From the NCBI GenBank assembly GCA_029876055.1, contig CM056879.1:868001-932000 (forward strand): a DNA stretch of 64,000 bases. Reading direction: 5' to 3'. A program made the translations under genes and the position numbers. Below, one piece after another: positions 9,406 through 22,981 of this stretch; position 1 is the stretch's first letter; each line of letters begins with the position of its first letter. The DNA comes from Madurella fahalii. Lineage: Eukaryota; Ascomycota; Sordariomycetes; Sordariales. Below the pieces are notes generated by a model. That model was not told the DNA's origin, made no database searches, and saw nothing but the letters and a program-made list of their open reading frames with translations.

Positions 9406-12400
9406 GCTGGGCGACAATCGATGGCTCCCAACTCAACTGCGCCGGTGAGAGCGGCCTGGGGAAGAGACCGAAATGTCGCAGCTATGGCAGCTTTTCCGCA
9501 GGTCTCAAGCAAGAGCAATGCGTCGGCCAAATGTCGCTTAGCGAAATATCTCGTGAGTGTGGCGCCCCGCGAGGCTGAGGGGACGCTCAATTGCGGAATG
9601 ATGGTGGGAGGTGGCTTGTCCGGCAGTGACGCGAATGCTGGATTTGGTACGCAGCAACGGACGGGTATCTCAATGTCTAGTATCTGGACCGGGCCGAAGC
9701 GGTTAGCTAGGCGCTGTGGTGGGGGAGAGGCTTGAAAGTGGGGTGGTGCAGGGCAGGGCGATGAGTGCACGAGGTGCGAGCCCGCACGTAATGGAACGCA
9801 GCAGCTAAAGCAGCACACGCCGGCGGCGCAGAGACGCCAGCCCAGACTGCCGGGCCAGGCCTCGGAGCGGGTTGTCGAACCTCGACGCGAAGTGTGCGCA
9901 TCGGCGGCCTGAGGGGGGAGTGGGATGCCCGCCCGATGCCCGCGTCGGGGTTAGTTAGGGGACCACGTACATGAATCTCGTCGAATGCCAATAATGTTAC
10001 AATTACAAGTGCGGTCGCGCCGGGAGAGGGGACGATAACATAAGAGATGCTCTATTGCCACCGGCGTCACCAACGACAGTGGAGGCGCGGGGTTGTCGTT
10101 TGGAGCGGATTCGATGCGAAGCTCGATGGAAGAAATGAGGTTGGGACGCGCGCCCGAGGGCCCCCCTCGGTCCGTCCCTCCTGGAGCCTGCCGCTCTCCG
10201 GCAGCTGCCCAAGGGTGGTTGCTGACTGCCTGTTCCAGGGAGGCCGTCCAGCCCGCGGCTTGTGATTGGGTCTCGGCCGCCCCTCGCTGGGTCCAGATGT
10301 TCGGTGGCGCTTGGACCAGGTTCCCACTCGGGCTAGCTCGACGGGGTCGAGTTGGGCTGGCTTCCCACTGAACATCGAGCAGATTGCTTGCAGCCCAATT
10401 CCAGGCCAGCCCAAACCACAAACCGCAATGGGCCATCGCTCAAGCACGACATCATGCCCCTCCGATCTCCGCCTGTTCTACGGCCAGATCTGCCTTTGCC
10501 GAGAGTCCCTTTGCCACGGGCCAGCCAACCGGATGGCGACGCCAGATGCCTACCTTAACTAACCTACCGCCCCGCGTTTTCATTATCGCGGTCTGGCGCT
10601 GACCAGAGTTGAAGCCAAATTGAACTTGGCTCGACGCAGTCGCAGTCTCGCGGATTCGAGTCTGCCAAGTCGTCGATCGTCTTCCCGCATCGACCCGTCC
10701 TGGCCACGTTTTTTTTTTTTTTTTTTGCCCCGGTCCCGCACGTGTGACGCCGCACATGGGACTTCGCGTGGAATTTATGCCGGAGAACCGGTTTCCGATC
10801 ACGCTGACTAAGAACCGCAGGACCTTGGTGTAGTTGGAGATTCGAGATGATCGAGTTCCATAGCTCTGGTAATAACCCCGACACCACCGAACACGGACGC
10901 GAGAGATGTAGCGACACACAGTGCCACAATCTCGCCCGGAAACACGTCAATGCGAATTACCCCAGCGCCGAGCCAGTAGCACTGTAGGACAAGCCTTGTG
11001 GGCATGAACCTGCCTAGCCAACACCCGTAACTGTCTCTGTAAACCACATCAGGCAAGGAAGAAATGGAAAAAGAACCAAGACTCAAGCGGCGGGAAGGGA
11101 AGCACTTTCCAACAACAGCCAACAACCAACAACCCCTCTCGTGACCAAATCCAGAACCTGTCGCGCTACTTTCTATTTTCTGCCCAAGATTATACTCTAA
11201 ATGCATCAATTCTGCTTGAAAACCTCCCGGAGCAGAAAGTCCATCACCAACTTCCAAATCTTGTACACCCCCAGATCATGCAGCGTGTGCGCCCAATATC
11301 CTTCCAGAACCTGTCCAGCCCGGCTTTGCTCGTCCTAGCCTTTGTGCCTGGGGCCTCGGACGCGCCCGCCGTCACCCCTAGGCTCGTATTAGCCAAGGCC
11401 ACTTGAATGCCAGCCACCTATTCAGCCCAGTCGCTGCGCCCCTGTGCACTCAACCCGCCCCGAGCGACACGGAGCCGGTCAGCCTTGGCAGCGCAGAGGG
11501 ACGCGGAGAGGACGCCGGAGACAGACAAAATGTGGAATCCGTCCGTGGCTTTCCCCCTTGTTCCACCAGGAGTGAGGACTGAGACAGAGGAAAGGACAAG
11601 CGTGTGCAGCTGACGTCACCGCTTTATGGTCATACCCGGCCCTGGATGTGGTGTACTCCTCGGCGTGGTTGCTAAGGGAAAGCCAGATACTACGGTAGGT
11701 CTTGTTGTCGGCAGCGTTCGCAAGGACTATAAAGTATCAGGAGACCTTACAGACTGCGAAGGGGACTGGATCCCGACCATCGCTGGATTGCGTTTCTTCG
11801 TCTGTATCTTCGCATCCGAGGCCAGCGTGTCCGCCCACATAACCGGGATGTTACCGATCTTGGGCGTTTCTGGTGCCTATCAACCACAACCCGATGTTAT
11901 TCCAATTGTCCTGGAACATGATTCCTGCCTGGACCGTCAGCACAATGGTAAAGCTGCACTCTTCCGACCAGCCGTCGACGGGACTGCCAACGTAATAATT
12001 GCGCTTGGTAATGAGCTTCCGGGACTATTCCCTGTCTCTATACTTCTGGGGCTCCAGCAGTTTCGATAACTCGAGTGTCTCAGGAGTGCGACTTCCGTTG
12101 CGGGAATTCATTTGCCTTGTCGCGAGCGGCAGCATCAACGGACAGAACTGCCACAGCATCGAGAGCCCGCGGTAGCCAGCCTTCAGTTTCGATGGGATAT
12201 CTCGCCCATGTTGGGTTCGTAGTCTTGGCACACAATTGGATTAGAATTTTATACAGTCTTTTCCTGAGCAGTGATAGCCCGCCGTTCGTCGTGATGGCGT
12301 AATTACTCTCCTGCGAAGATGACATGGCGCAAATAATTATGACCTAGACAGTGTCCGCAAGGACTGCTCTCGGAAACAAGGCAGGGCCGAAGAGTATTCA

Positions 12401-12624
12401 CAGGATTCGTAATAGCGCTACCAGACGAGAACATCGACCCCGTTGTAAACTAGCCACAAATAGAACCAAAACACCGACAGTAGTGCCAATCTCAACTTGA
12501 ACTTTAATATATCAACAAGTATGGCTCCTATCGATCCTTCCTAACTAAACAACCGCTCCGACGTGATGCTCTTCGTGTATATTCCCCTTCTCCAACATCA
12601 AACGTGAACTCTACGACAGCACGG
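9406..12624. other. Intergenic 3.2 kb; T18 run and a possible decayed coding patch
   Basis: Contains the promoter and leader of the SAPS gene. A run of 18 T lies at 10709-10726. The open frames at 9951-11260 overlap on both strands and have no convincing protein. At 11626-12069 (+) a 147-codon ATG ORF exists, but the minus strand over 11850-12230 reads more like protein (segments YYVGSPVDGWSEECSF and GIMFQDNWNNIG) interrupted by stops. I cannot name it and treat it as a possible relic only. Confidence 0.35.
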
Positions 12625-13266
12625 CTAGACGCTTGACGTGTCAGGCGACCTCGTCATCGCCAAAGTCCCCCAGTGCACAAATTGGGCCCTGCTTCCGAAC
12701 CTCCGCTCCGGCCTCATCGCGGAATCCCGCAGCTTTGAGTATGCCCCTGCCCAAATCCTCTCTGGTACCTCATACGGCACCTCGAACCGCACTAACCGTC
12801 TCCCATACTCCAGGGGCAACTCCGCCTTTAGGTAAACCTCGTACTGCTTCCCGCGCCCTGGAAGCTCGCCGTATGAACCATGCGAATTGGCCACATAGGC
12901 TGCTCCTGCGAAGTTGCGCACAGCAATGAACGTCGCGTGGGGGTGGTCAAGAGCGTGTTCTCCGCCCGGGACGAGAGGCGATGGCCCGACCACTGCGGAG
13001 GCAGTACCGTGGGTCGAACGAGTTTTATGTGCTGCCCCGTCTCCGGCGGGTCTAGACGGGCCGACGATGAACCGGTTCGCAGGCGACCATCCCACGTGGA
13101 ATTCCACCGCCTCCACGGGTACAAGCCCAGCCCGAAGTCCGTGCAGAAGCCGAACCCAGAAGAGATTGCCCATGGCGACAATAGTGGCAGTGCGAGACGC
13201 ATGGGGAGAGAAAAGATGCCGCATCTGATATCGAGCAATGGCAGGGCGTATATAAAGAACATACAT
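12625..13266 (-). CDS. Hypothetical protein, 213 codons
   Basis: An ATG ORF from 13266 to a stop at 12625. The N-terminal third is of doubtful quality. The C-terminal half reads like an ordinary globular protein, with HATFIAVRNFAGAAYVANSHG, then a run of charged beta-like sequence (KQYEVYLKAELPLEYG, RLVRFEVPYEVPERIW) and a basic tail. I do not recognise the family. It lies 51 bases downstream of the stop of the SGNH/FN3 gene on the same strand, so it could be a separate gene or further exons of that gene. Competing frames at its 5' end make the start uncertain. Confidence 0.45.
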   Translation of the reverse strand: MYVLYIRPAIARYQMRHLFSPHASRTATIVAMGNLFWVRLLHGLRAGLVPVEAVEFHVGWSPANRFIVGPSRPAGDGAAHKTRSTHGTASAVVGPSPLVPGGEHALDHPHATFIAVRNFAGAAYVANSHGSYGELPGRGKQYEVYLKAELPLEYGRRLVRFEVPYEVPERIWAGAYSKLRDSAMRPERRFGSRAQFVHWGTLAMTRSPDTSSV

Positions 13267-13317
13267 CTTGGTCGGTCAAGAAGCTAGCAGAAGTTGTTCC
13301 GTTCAGGCAAACTTCTG

Positions 13318-15164
13318 TTAGGCGTATCTGACCGTTATGCGTATCGAGTCCCGTTCTCCCACGGATGGCTCTTCATGCGCGAGGAACGGAGCGACCACCC
13401 ACTCGGACAAGCCAGAGTCGTCATTGCCATTATATGCGCTGACGGCAAACCGGAAATCCCAGACCGACGGCAGGAGGTTCGATAGCAGGCACTTCCGCAA
13501 CCTGGGGTCCGACGGCTCGGGGTCTGGCGAGACGTCGCAGAGCCGGCGGGCCTCGTGCTCCAGCCCGTCGCAGCCCACAGCACACACATTCCGGATCCAC
13601 ACCCCATACCCCGCAGCGCTGGGATCACCCACCCACCTGAGCTCGACGGCCGTGTCGTTGACCACCACGGCGCGGACCCAAGGCGGGGGGGGGGGGGGGT
13701 ACCCCTGCCGACCGCGACGGACCTCGCGCCGGCGGGGAGGCCGCCGCCGACGCCGGTCCACGTCTCGACAGCGACGTTATAGCGATGCCCGGGGGTGAGC
13801 CCGCTCAGCTCGGCACGCTCGCCCCTGACGCCCTCCGCGCGGGGGAAGCTCCCCGGCGTATCCGTGTCGAGCACGAGGACGCCGTACCGGTCAACCTCCC
13901 CGGCGAACTCGCCGCGGGAAGGAGGAGAAGGAGGCGGAGGCGGCTCCCACGCGATGGTGAAGCCGGTAGGCGTGGCGTGCGTCACGATGTTGCGCGGGCC
14001 CGGCGCCGTCTCGGGGCGCGCCACCGCCGACGCGACGCCGCTCCACCGCGACCTGACGCCGTCCCCGGCGCACGCGCGGACTTGGTACTCCCACACCTGC
14101 CCCGCCACGCAGTAGCGCGTGTCGTAGCGGTTGCAGGCTACGTAGCAGCCCGGGGGCCAATCGGCGGAGCCGGCGAGGCGCGCCCGAATGTCATAGCCGT
14201 AGGCACCGTAGACGGGATCCCAGGTGACGACAATGCCGCTGGGTGCAGCGACGGCGAGGAAGTTGGCGGGTGTCGGGATCGGGCGCGGCGGGATCTGCTC
14301 TGGGATGACGAGCTCGGCGCGGCCGAGGTGGAGGGATGAAACGAGGACGCGCGAGAAGGCCTGGGCGAGCTGATACTCGCCGAGGGCATTCGGGTGGAGG
14401 CCGTCGTAGGCGGCCTCGGAGGTGGTACCGCCGCCTGGAGGATGTCAGAGTTGGGGGTGGGAAGGAGACTAGCCGGCGGCGGCTCGCAGGCCGGACTTAC
14501 AAGAGTAATTCTCACACAAGCGCACCAGCGCGATGGGTGACTCGGGCGAGTTCCAGGAGGGGATCGACCGCGCAAGCAGCGCGTTGTAGATGTCGGTGTT
14601 CACAGGCAAGTCGGGCCTGCCAGGCAGATCCGTACGATGCGGCACGTTGGCAACGGCAAACTTTAGGTCCGGCTTGACAGACCTCGCCTCGTCAATCAGG
14701 TGCTTGATGCTCTCGAGTGTATCCTTCGGCCCGGTCTTGCGCCAGGCTAGATCGTTGAAGCCGAGTTGGACGAAGCAGATGTGGGGTTCGTACGCTGCGA
14801 CCTGTTCACCGATGAGCCACTGGGCATGGTAGGCCTGCCGTCCGCTGGCCGAGAAGTGGTTCGAGTGCTCGAGGAACTCGTGGGCCACATCAGCAGCATA
14901 ACCCCCACCGGTTCGCAGCGGGGGCGGATGCTGAGAGGGCTCCGAGGCAAGCGGGGGCGGGCGCGGCGGCTCAGGCTCGTCCGGAGGAACGGTGCCTTTG
15001 TATGGTCCTACGAACAGGACACGGATGCCTTGCTGGCAGAACCATTCCCAAATCCGGTACCGCCAGGTCCAGTCGCCCTCACGGCCATGAGAGATGGAGT
15101 CGCCTACAACCATGACCTTGATCACATGGTCATCGACACCTTGGCGGTCCACCGGCGGGGCCAT
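13318..15164 (-). CDS. SGNH hydrolase with C-terminal fibronectin-III-like repeats (apparent frameshift)
   Basis: Exon 1 (15164-14501) starts MAPPVDRQ and carries the SGNH block I motif GDSIS (21-25) and block III GFND (135-138). A 66-nt intron (14500-14435; donor GTAAGT, branch CTGAC, acceptor CCAG) leads to exon 2, which supplies block V YDGLHPN with the catalytic D232 and H235. SGNH enzymes are esterases or acylhydrolases. After about residue 265 come three beta-rich segments that look like fibronectin type III modules (WDPVYGAYGYDIRAR; FTIAWEPPPPP; VELRWVGDPSAAGYGVW). The frame shifts at a run of 15 G (13685-13699): upstream reads end at 13335, while the sensible continuation is in the frame ending at 13318. 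One base is missing, or two are extra. No signal peptide is obvious at this start, although a TTTGTCCACAG acceptor-like string just 5' leaves room for an upstream exon. Confidence 0.78.
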
Positions 15165-18100
15165 GGCTGTGGACAAACAGCAATGTAAGCAGGAAAGCTC
15201 TCCCCAATTGAGCCGGCGTCTCAACAGTCAGGAATTGTTAGGCAAAGCTCCTCTTCCAGTTGAGTCCTCGGCTCTTTGCCACGGAAAGCACCTAGGTGCT
15301 TGTCATCCGATTGCGGGGCACTCGGCATGGGGTTAGGGTTGGCCGCTAACGCACTGAAACAAGCCCGAATGAATTTCTTCAGACAGTCACGGGTTCGGAT
15401 CTGGGTGTAGAATGTTTCAATCAATGAGCAACACTCACAATCTATAAGCACGTCGAGGCCACGGTACGTCGAATACGGGCATTGTATATCCAGGGCCATC
15501 CTCTCCCTCCTTTGGTGCTCCTCCGTGGTTGTGCATGCAATCAACTGTGCGTCGGTAACCTCATAACTCGACATAGAAGTCCCCGGTTGTTATCTTGCGC
15601 TTGTCCAGCACTTGCTTTTTCGACTGGCTTCTGTCGCTGAATTGAGAGGGGGCTTGAATGTTATGGGGCAGCTGAAACTAGTAGTGTCGTGAGGCATGTC
15701 CATAGTACTGAGGTACTTAGTTATTGCATTTCCTGCTCATTTCCCGACTTAATCCAAGATCCAAGTGGTGTCTGATTACATCATTTTTGCGTGACAAGCA
15801 GTTCGTATAGATTGTGGAACTGGGAGAGCAGTTCTGTGTCCTGTTGGCTCTGGATTTACAATGAGAGCCCACTGAGTTGGGTGTTTAGCCCACACCTTCA
15901 CACGACATCAGCTTCTGGGATACTCGCAAGGAACCCTGTAGGCTGTTTTTGGACTATTCACTAGCGCACTGGGGCGCATCATGGCCCGTCACATCTGAAC
16001 AACCGGCAACAACGGCAAACAACACCCCAAGCATCGTACCTTCGGCCAGACTGAGTTAAAATGACACATCCAGCAAACCGCGGGCGGTCTCAACTCCTTA
16101 AGCTAGAAACGTTTCCGGCCAAGGCAGCTCGTCATTTAATTCGTACGTCCACTTTATATCCAGATTACCCGGTGGTGAGGTTAGGGGCGGATAAACACAA
16201 CTCCGCCAAGGCTACCTCTATTCATGAGCCGCATTCCAACTGCCAACTAGCGGTGCAAGACGGCGCGGTGCGGCGCAACCCCTTCTCATACCCTTCCTAA
16301 TCGCCTTATGGAATGGGGCGCTCCCAAAGCAATGGATTCATGACGATCTCCGGGTCATGGGGACGGTTTCCCCAGACAAAAAGGAGGATTAACGAGCCTG
16401 CCCGGGCATCTAGGCTTGGTCCTAAGACTCCCCAAGGCCGCTTCAAGCAAGGATCGCACGACAGACTCCACCCAGCAGAGGCAAGCTTTGCCGGCTTCGA
16501 GCAGAGGCGCGCATGTCCTCATGGACAAAGCCCTGGCCCCCCTCCATTTCACGGGATTCCGGCATACCGTCCGGAGGGAGAATCCTGGACGCGTGTACAC
16601 TCAAGAGACCAGCGAGAGCGTAAACGGTCCAGTCCTGAGCCCCAAACGAGGATGATCGGACCCAAAGGTCCGGTCTCCAGCGCCCTCTACGGTTAAGCGG
16701 ATAGGACTTGAGAAAGGGCCGAGCCGGCCACGCCAAGACGCGCTTGCCGAACCCAGGCCAGATCAGACCAGACCAGCGCGACGGGACCACCCAGCCGGGA
16801 CGCTGGGAGATTTGGGAGGGCGGGGGGTGTTCCCAAGTGTTGAAGCCGTTCCCGTTCGAGGTCACGAGATCGGCGGGGAGAGGAAGCAAGTGAAAGGGAG
16901 GGTGTTGGGCGTTCTATCGGAGCGTCCTTCCCGATACCTATCGGACAGGACGGGGCCGACGCGGACCTTTAGCGCGTCAGCCGGACGGGGACTCGGGTCG
17001 ATAACAACAGCCCCATTGTCGTTTGCGAGGAGCCAAATGCGCCGTGCCGTGCCATGCGGTGCCGTCCCGACAACCCCGGACAAAGCCGAGCCGGAGTAAC
17101 TGCACATGTGCGCCGCGACGGTGGTGGGCGGCCGGCCTTTGTGGTGTTTCTTCCAGTGCGACGAGATCCACCAGAGTGGTCCCGCGTTTGCTCTCGGTCG
17201 ATTACATTGCACTACACGTACATTATCCACTATACCGTGCATTAGCGTCTTCACGGTATCTGGGAGCGGGTGTCGACTCGCATGACCCTATGCAGTATGC
17301 GATGCGCCTCGATGCCGGCAGCACATTGGGGTGGCCAGCAAACCTGTTCCCCGGGAACGGCGATTCGCCAAAGGCTTGGGGATCAACGATTTAGCGGGTT
17401 GTCGAGGGAAATGGCCCTTCTTGGCGGGCTGGGATAGGGTTAGCGAGGGTCCGTTACCGAGTGATCATCACTTTGAATGGTGCAGTTCCGATGGACCAAC
17501 CAGCCTTCAACAAAAAACGCGTGTTTGCCAGGCCATCCCCTTTCCCGGTATAATAGCAGAGAGCAAGGGAGGGTAGTAGTTGGTACACTAGTATGTACCT
17601 ACGATCCCTCAAAACCCATCTTTATCTCGGGCACTCGGCCTTATTTCACCGTGTCGGCGCCGCTAACAGAATAGCTCTGCGCTGTCTAATTCTATGACAA
17701 CTCTCGACTGGGAGGATCCGCGCGTGAGCCTCCCGATGCGGCAAAACGACCCGGATACCACGCAATGCCCGGAAGCTCCACCCTCTCCCACCGGGGCGGT
17801 CAGTCAGAAGCCTCGACGGAGTCCTGGCCGGCTTTGGTCGACTTTTCGACTAACCCATGGGCCACCGCACAGCAAGCCACAAGCGCCCGCTCTGCTATGC
17901 TATATGCATGTTGATACGAAAAGGGCAAGATGGCCAAGAGCGGGAACAAACACGGGGCAGCAGCCGCTCCCTGGGGTTGACTAGCAGGGCCCAAGTCTTG
18001 TCGCTACGCCAATCGAGAGCGGCAGGGGGCTTGCAGAGCGTTGCATACTTCCTTTTTTTTCTTTTATTATTATTATTATTATTATTTTTCCTTTCTTCTT

Positions 18101-21100
18101 TTCTTTTCTTTGGGGCAAAGCTTCCTATCAAGCAGGCTTGTATCAGCCCCTTTTCTCGTGTCTGCCGCATGTCTCCTTCGCAAGTGGCATTTGGGGCTGG
18201 TGATCATCTCCAGGCCCTCATAACAGAACCTGGGAGTTGGAGGGGTGTGGGGGTGGGGGTAAGGTGGACATGGCTGCCGCTCGGGGCCAAGGCGGGGTCA
18301 AGAGGCCGGACCCAACTCCGGAGAGCAACAACACTAGGGCGCAGAGACCAGTGGCGTAACTCGTGCGGACGCCAACCCCAGCGCCTTTGAGAACTTTTGG
18401 CTCGCGTTAATTTCCATACCCAACAGTTCCTGTACGGCACTGCCCATCGCAAATACGAATTGTTCAGCCACACCCGTCGGGTGCGGCTCCGTCCGCATAC
18501 TGTGTTGACGTCGCGGGCGCTGCAAAGCCCGCGGTCGTTCTTGGTGACTGCCCCGCAACATCGGCATCTCTGATCTTCGAAAGCGCCAGGCTCCAGGTCA
18601 ACCCGCTTACCCGGTTGGCTTGTTCACTAGCTTTCCCCGCGTGCACTGACATGGGAAGGGGGAACGCGGTCAAAGAGCCTCTTGCCTTGGAGGCCGGCGT
18701 CCTGCTAAGTGTCATGTGGATTGCACCCTGATGAAACGCGGCCGGGCCGTCCATGACATGTCAAGCCAATCCCCCGCCTTCTCGCGATTTCGATATGCAA
18801 GTGAAGGAGCAGATTGTGAGACTTGGTTCGCCGTGGCTTTTCGCTTGTGGAGTGGAAACACGCTGATCTGATGTTCTTGTTGCGTGCTCGTGGCCCAATC
18901 CTTCCATTCCGGCGCCGGCGCCGGCTAGCTGGGCCCGCCCTGATTGGCTGACCGGTCGATTGGCGCCTCGCATCAGCCCCAAAAGGCAGCCACTGGCGCG
19001 ACGAGGCTTCAGGGGTCGTTTTCCCTTTGCGACAACATCTCGAATTCGCGAAGGTTCTCAAAGCCTGGAACCGGCTACCCAACACTGGGACACCAACGGT
19101 ACTGTACGATTCGACACTCGCCACGAACAACATTGTGCAACCCTGGTGTATTAATTAGCGGGAAGCTGCGGCTGGATCCTGGGTCAAGGCTCCAAAGACT
19201 GCAACTCAGTAGCCATCTAGATACATCAGTACCGGGAAATTAGTTGCTAAGTAGACATAGAGCAGGTGGATTCTTAACATTCCTGCTCTTGATGTGGAGA
19301 TGGACTTCTTCTTAGGGATTTGGGGGTAGGTATTTGACTTCCTTACTCACGTACTTTTCCTATTCTCGGACGGCATGGAATGGAGAGCCGCAACATCAAC
19401 CTTTGGCTTGGACGTGGTTGCTTTCAGGTTGTGTGCCCGTTACTGGCCTGCCCGGCTCCCGCGGGATCCCGAAGCTACTCGGCCGGGTGTACTCGAGTCA
19501 GAGCGTCCCGGCGACCTCACCTTCATCGAAGCCGGTGAACAGGCAATGACGCACCCCAACCCCAAGGACATGGATCCACGACCTTAGCGCGCGCCACAAG
19601 GGGTCCCGACCCCGGGAAGCGCAGGATTGCAGGTGCTGGTTGCAGACGTACTCAGTGTTGCTTATAGTTGCGGGGATCTTAGCCAGAAGTTCCTCAGCTC
19701 GCAGCCAGGTGCTTCGGTTGGTGGCCTGAGCCTTGTAGCGCCCTTGTCGCCCGCTTCCGCACCCATTGCCTTGACTGACGCCGGCATCAGGTCTCAGACC
19801 GGCCAGTCGCTCAGACGGAGGAATCCCATGACGGCGTAATAGCAAGAGGGAGAAGATCGCAGGCCAAGCGCCTAGCCTCGGCCATACCGAGGAGTTGTTG
19901 TGCTGCTGCCCCTTGTCGTCATCCTGCCCGGGTAAGGGGATCAGATGAGGGGACCTGAGGACCAAGGAGCGGAAAGCTCCATAGACCCGGAGGCATGGAA
20001 CCGGGCGCTGCAGCCGTCCGGAAAGAGCAAGTCGCTCAGTGCTTTTTGCTGTTTCTCGACCCGGCGATGCGAGATGAGGCACCCAAGCCGCAAAGTGATT
20101 GGACAAGAGGACAACTTAGCACGCCAATGGTGTCCCCTAGCGCCTCTTGTTGCGGCGAATGGGTTCAGCCGGGGGCTCGAGAAGATGGGGGAATGTTCGT
20201 TTTTTGAAGCAGCCAGAGGCTGTGGAGCTGCTGTTTGTTTATCCCACCCTTATTGCCTAGGAATTTTTCTTTTTTTCGTACCGTGTGCGGAAGGGCATTC
20301 GGTACCTTTCGGGTTTGATTCGGATTGTGTGGCTGGTAACCGATGTCATCTCATGCTTCTTCAACCTCGCGCTTCGGGGGGCTCGTTGCAAAAAGCAGCC
20401 GACGAGTTGTGGATAACGCCGCATGTCACGCAAACAGGAAGGCGGCATCCCAAAACCCCATCCCTGGATATTGCTCAAGACTTGTTTGGCCGTTTGACCA
20501 GGGGAGCCGCTTGGCCAATTTTCGGAAGCTTCTAAAAACGCTTCCAAAGTGGAACTGGAATCCTCCCAGACCCAATATGCTCGCCCGTCCGCCGGGTAAA
20601 ATGCTTGGAACACCCTTGACAGAGGCAATTTCCACGTGTTGGAAACTTCCAAAACGGGACTACGGGCCCTGATCAGACCCTCGCGAGCTTGTCCGCAGCA
20701 ACCGCCGCTTCTTACCAAACCATAGGAGAACACCCGTCAACAACCGACATCCCCGCCTCGAGCCATATCCCTGCCTTTTGCGTTGCGTCCTTATATTTTC
20801 CAGGTGGTTTTCTCTCTTTCCTTCGGTATGAGAAAATCATTTCTCCGTCCAGTCGCCGGAACATTGGTAGAAATGTACGTAAAGTTCATCCCTGGACCTC
20901 GGAGGACTTTGTCACAACACACCCAAGACATTGGATGACTGGGAACCCAGGGTAGGCAGATCCTTGCGACCGCAACACAGGTATGGATACGGTGGTATAT
21001 GCGGTGGCAGTACGTGTACCGTGGGATACCGAGCACGCATCGAAAACAAGATCCTTGAACGTGTGGGTGATGGAACATGTCGTTCACCGGTGCGGGTCGC

Positions 21101-22981
21101 GGAGGGTGCACCAACGGTCTTGCAGCACGAGATCTCCCCCTGTTTCTGTGGTTGCAGATGAGTAGGTAAGGTAAATATACGGAAGCAATGTACCACGCTG
21201 TTTAAGTATCACTGACAACAGCGGGGCGCCACGAGGGATGATGGGGTCGTAGTGTATGTGTCCGTCCCAAGGCGCTGTGGCCTCCACGGACCAACGGACG
21301 GATGGAGGAAGACCCTTGAAGGCCCAACCCTACCACACCTGGGCGCGATCTGGGCCACAGTCGCAGTCGCGATGGATTGAACGGATTACAGAGCCCAGCA
21401 AGGGCCAACACGTGCCTCTTCCCCGGTGCGCCCAGACACTCGCGTGTCGTTACCTGGCTCTGTAGGGATGATCCCAGCGCGCTCATTCGTCACGCATTCC
21501 CGCTCTGTTGCGAACCTCCGGGCCTATCTCCGGTGTCGACAGAGCCTCGGGCGGCCTGGAACACGTGCGGCGAGTCGGGTGACCGAGAGTGCCTCGAGCT
21601 CCCCGCGCGCGGCTTTCTTGGGATGTAGCGTTGAGAACCTGAGACGACAGACCCGGCGTGCTCTCCGGGGCATTGGCGAGAGGAAATGGCCCATCCGGAC
21701 AGGGGCACTGAGGGTGAGCGGGGAGAAGAAAATAAGAGCACGGAGCAGAACTGCCCGAGCGATGCGGGAAGAGTGTTCTTCGGATTTGAGCGAGGGTTGG
21801 GTTTTGCCCGGAGTTGTCTCTCAGGTACTGGCTGGCTCGGTAGTGGGTACCTCAGCCAAAGGGCTTCCAGCGGGACCCCCGCCGTTCTGACCCTCCGTTT
21901 TTGCCTCAACATCCACCTCCCCGTTGCATCTTCTGGTGCCCGCACCGACCTGCTCTGTCTTGACCAATGAATGGCCTGCCAACCGCGCCAAAAACACCGG
22001 CAACTGCAGCCTCAACTGCCTCCTCAAACGGCACTTCCTTTTTACCAGTCGCGGTCGGCGTGGACAGCGGAATGGGTCTGGCCAGGTGGTAAGCCCGCTG
22101 CGGGGACCTGAAGTGGATATCAACGGTCGGCCGTTTCTGAGCTGGTGGTAATTAATTTAGTAAAAGTACCTTACCTTATGTACCGTACCTGCGACTGACC
22201 ACCTCCTTATCCGTGCTGCCACGGAGGCCTTCATGTTCCGTTGTCCTCGAGCCCAGACGGAGCTGGGCTGCCATCAAAAACCAAGGACGAACGAACAGCG
22301 TCGAGATGAACCTGGTTCTGACACAACCTGTGGCCCAGAGCCTGAAATGCCCGAGCACTCACTGCCCGAACTTTGATACCTGTCTTGGTTAGACCGATAG
22401 GGGTCCCGCAAAGGCATTGGGAAGCAATGTCTCGACGAACTCGACATGTCTGGAACCCTTCCTTTCCCTTCCACAATCCCTGCCAGTTCTGCTCGCACAC
22501 CCCTCGGCCCGGTTCATTGCCCCCCCTGTCGCGTCGGCTCCCTTGTACCCTGCACACACCCAGCTATTCCCCGACCCCTAAGCCAGCTTTCCAAGACATC
22601 CTCGACTGTGCATGAAGTGCAAGCATGGGTTCCTGGCTTTCTCAGAGTGACAGCTTCCTCCGCTTGATCTTGGCCCTTCGTCTGGACCGACTTCCACGAT
22701 GCCCCAGGATAAGTTAAATACAACATCTTCCCACCATCTGTTGGCTCCCCTTTCTCTTGACAGACATTTCTATAAGTGCCCACCAGAACCGACAATCATC
22801 ACTCGTCCATTGACACATCAACTCGTTGTCCCACCCCCGACTTTCACCTCCCACTTTTGTGCAGATCATACATCATCAGTCGTCCGCTCCGAGGTTAACC
22901 GTCTTTCTGAACGACACCCGTCGTCTCGTTATCGCGTCCCAACTCTCGTCATCCTCACCCAAGCCATACACAACAGCAAAC
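15165..22981. other. Gene-poor stretch, 7.8 kb, left of the small cysteine-rich gene
   Basis: No convincing gene. The best candidate is a minus-strand ATG ORF at 15574-15221 (117 codons, MSSYEVTDAQL..., with CPYSTYRGLDVLIDCECC), which could be an unknown small protein or a 5' exon; confidence in it is about 0.25. A T-rich tract with (TTA)n lies at about 18050-18085. Between 16.0 and 22.9 kb short ORFs overlap on both strands with no family signature. GC content looks moderate rather than AT-rich, so this is not an obviously RIP-degraded block. Pyrimidine-rich DNA and a TATAAG at about 22769 precede the gene at 22982. Confidence 0.5.

Noticed and set aside
13785..14339. 184-codon plus-strand ORF over the SGNH/FN3 gene
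   Set aside because: Arg/Ala/Gly-rich antisense translation with no domain.
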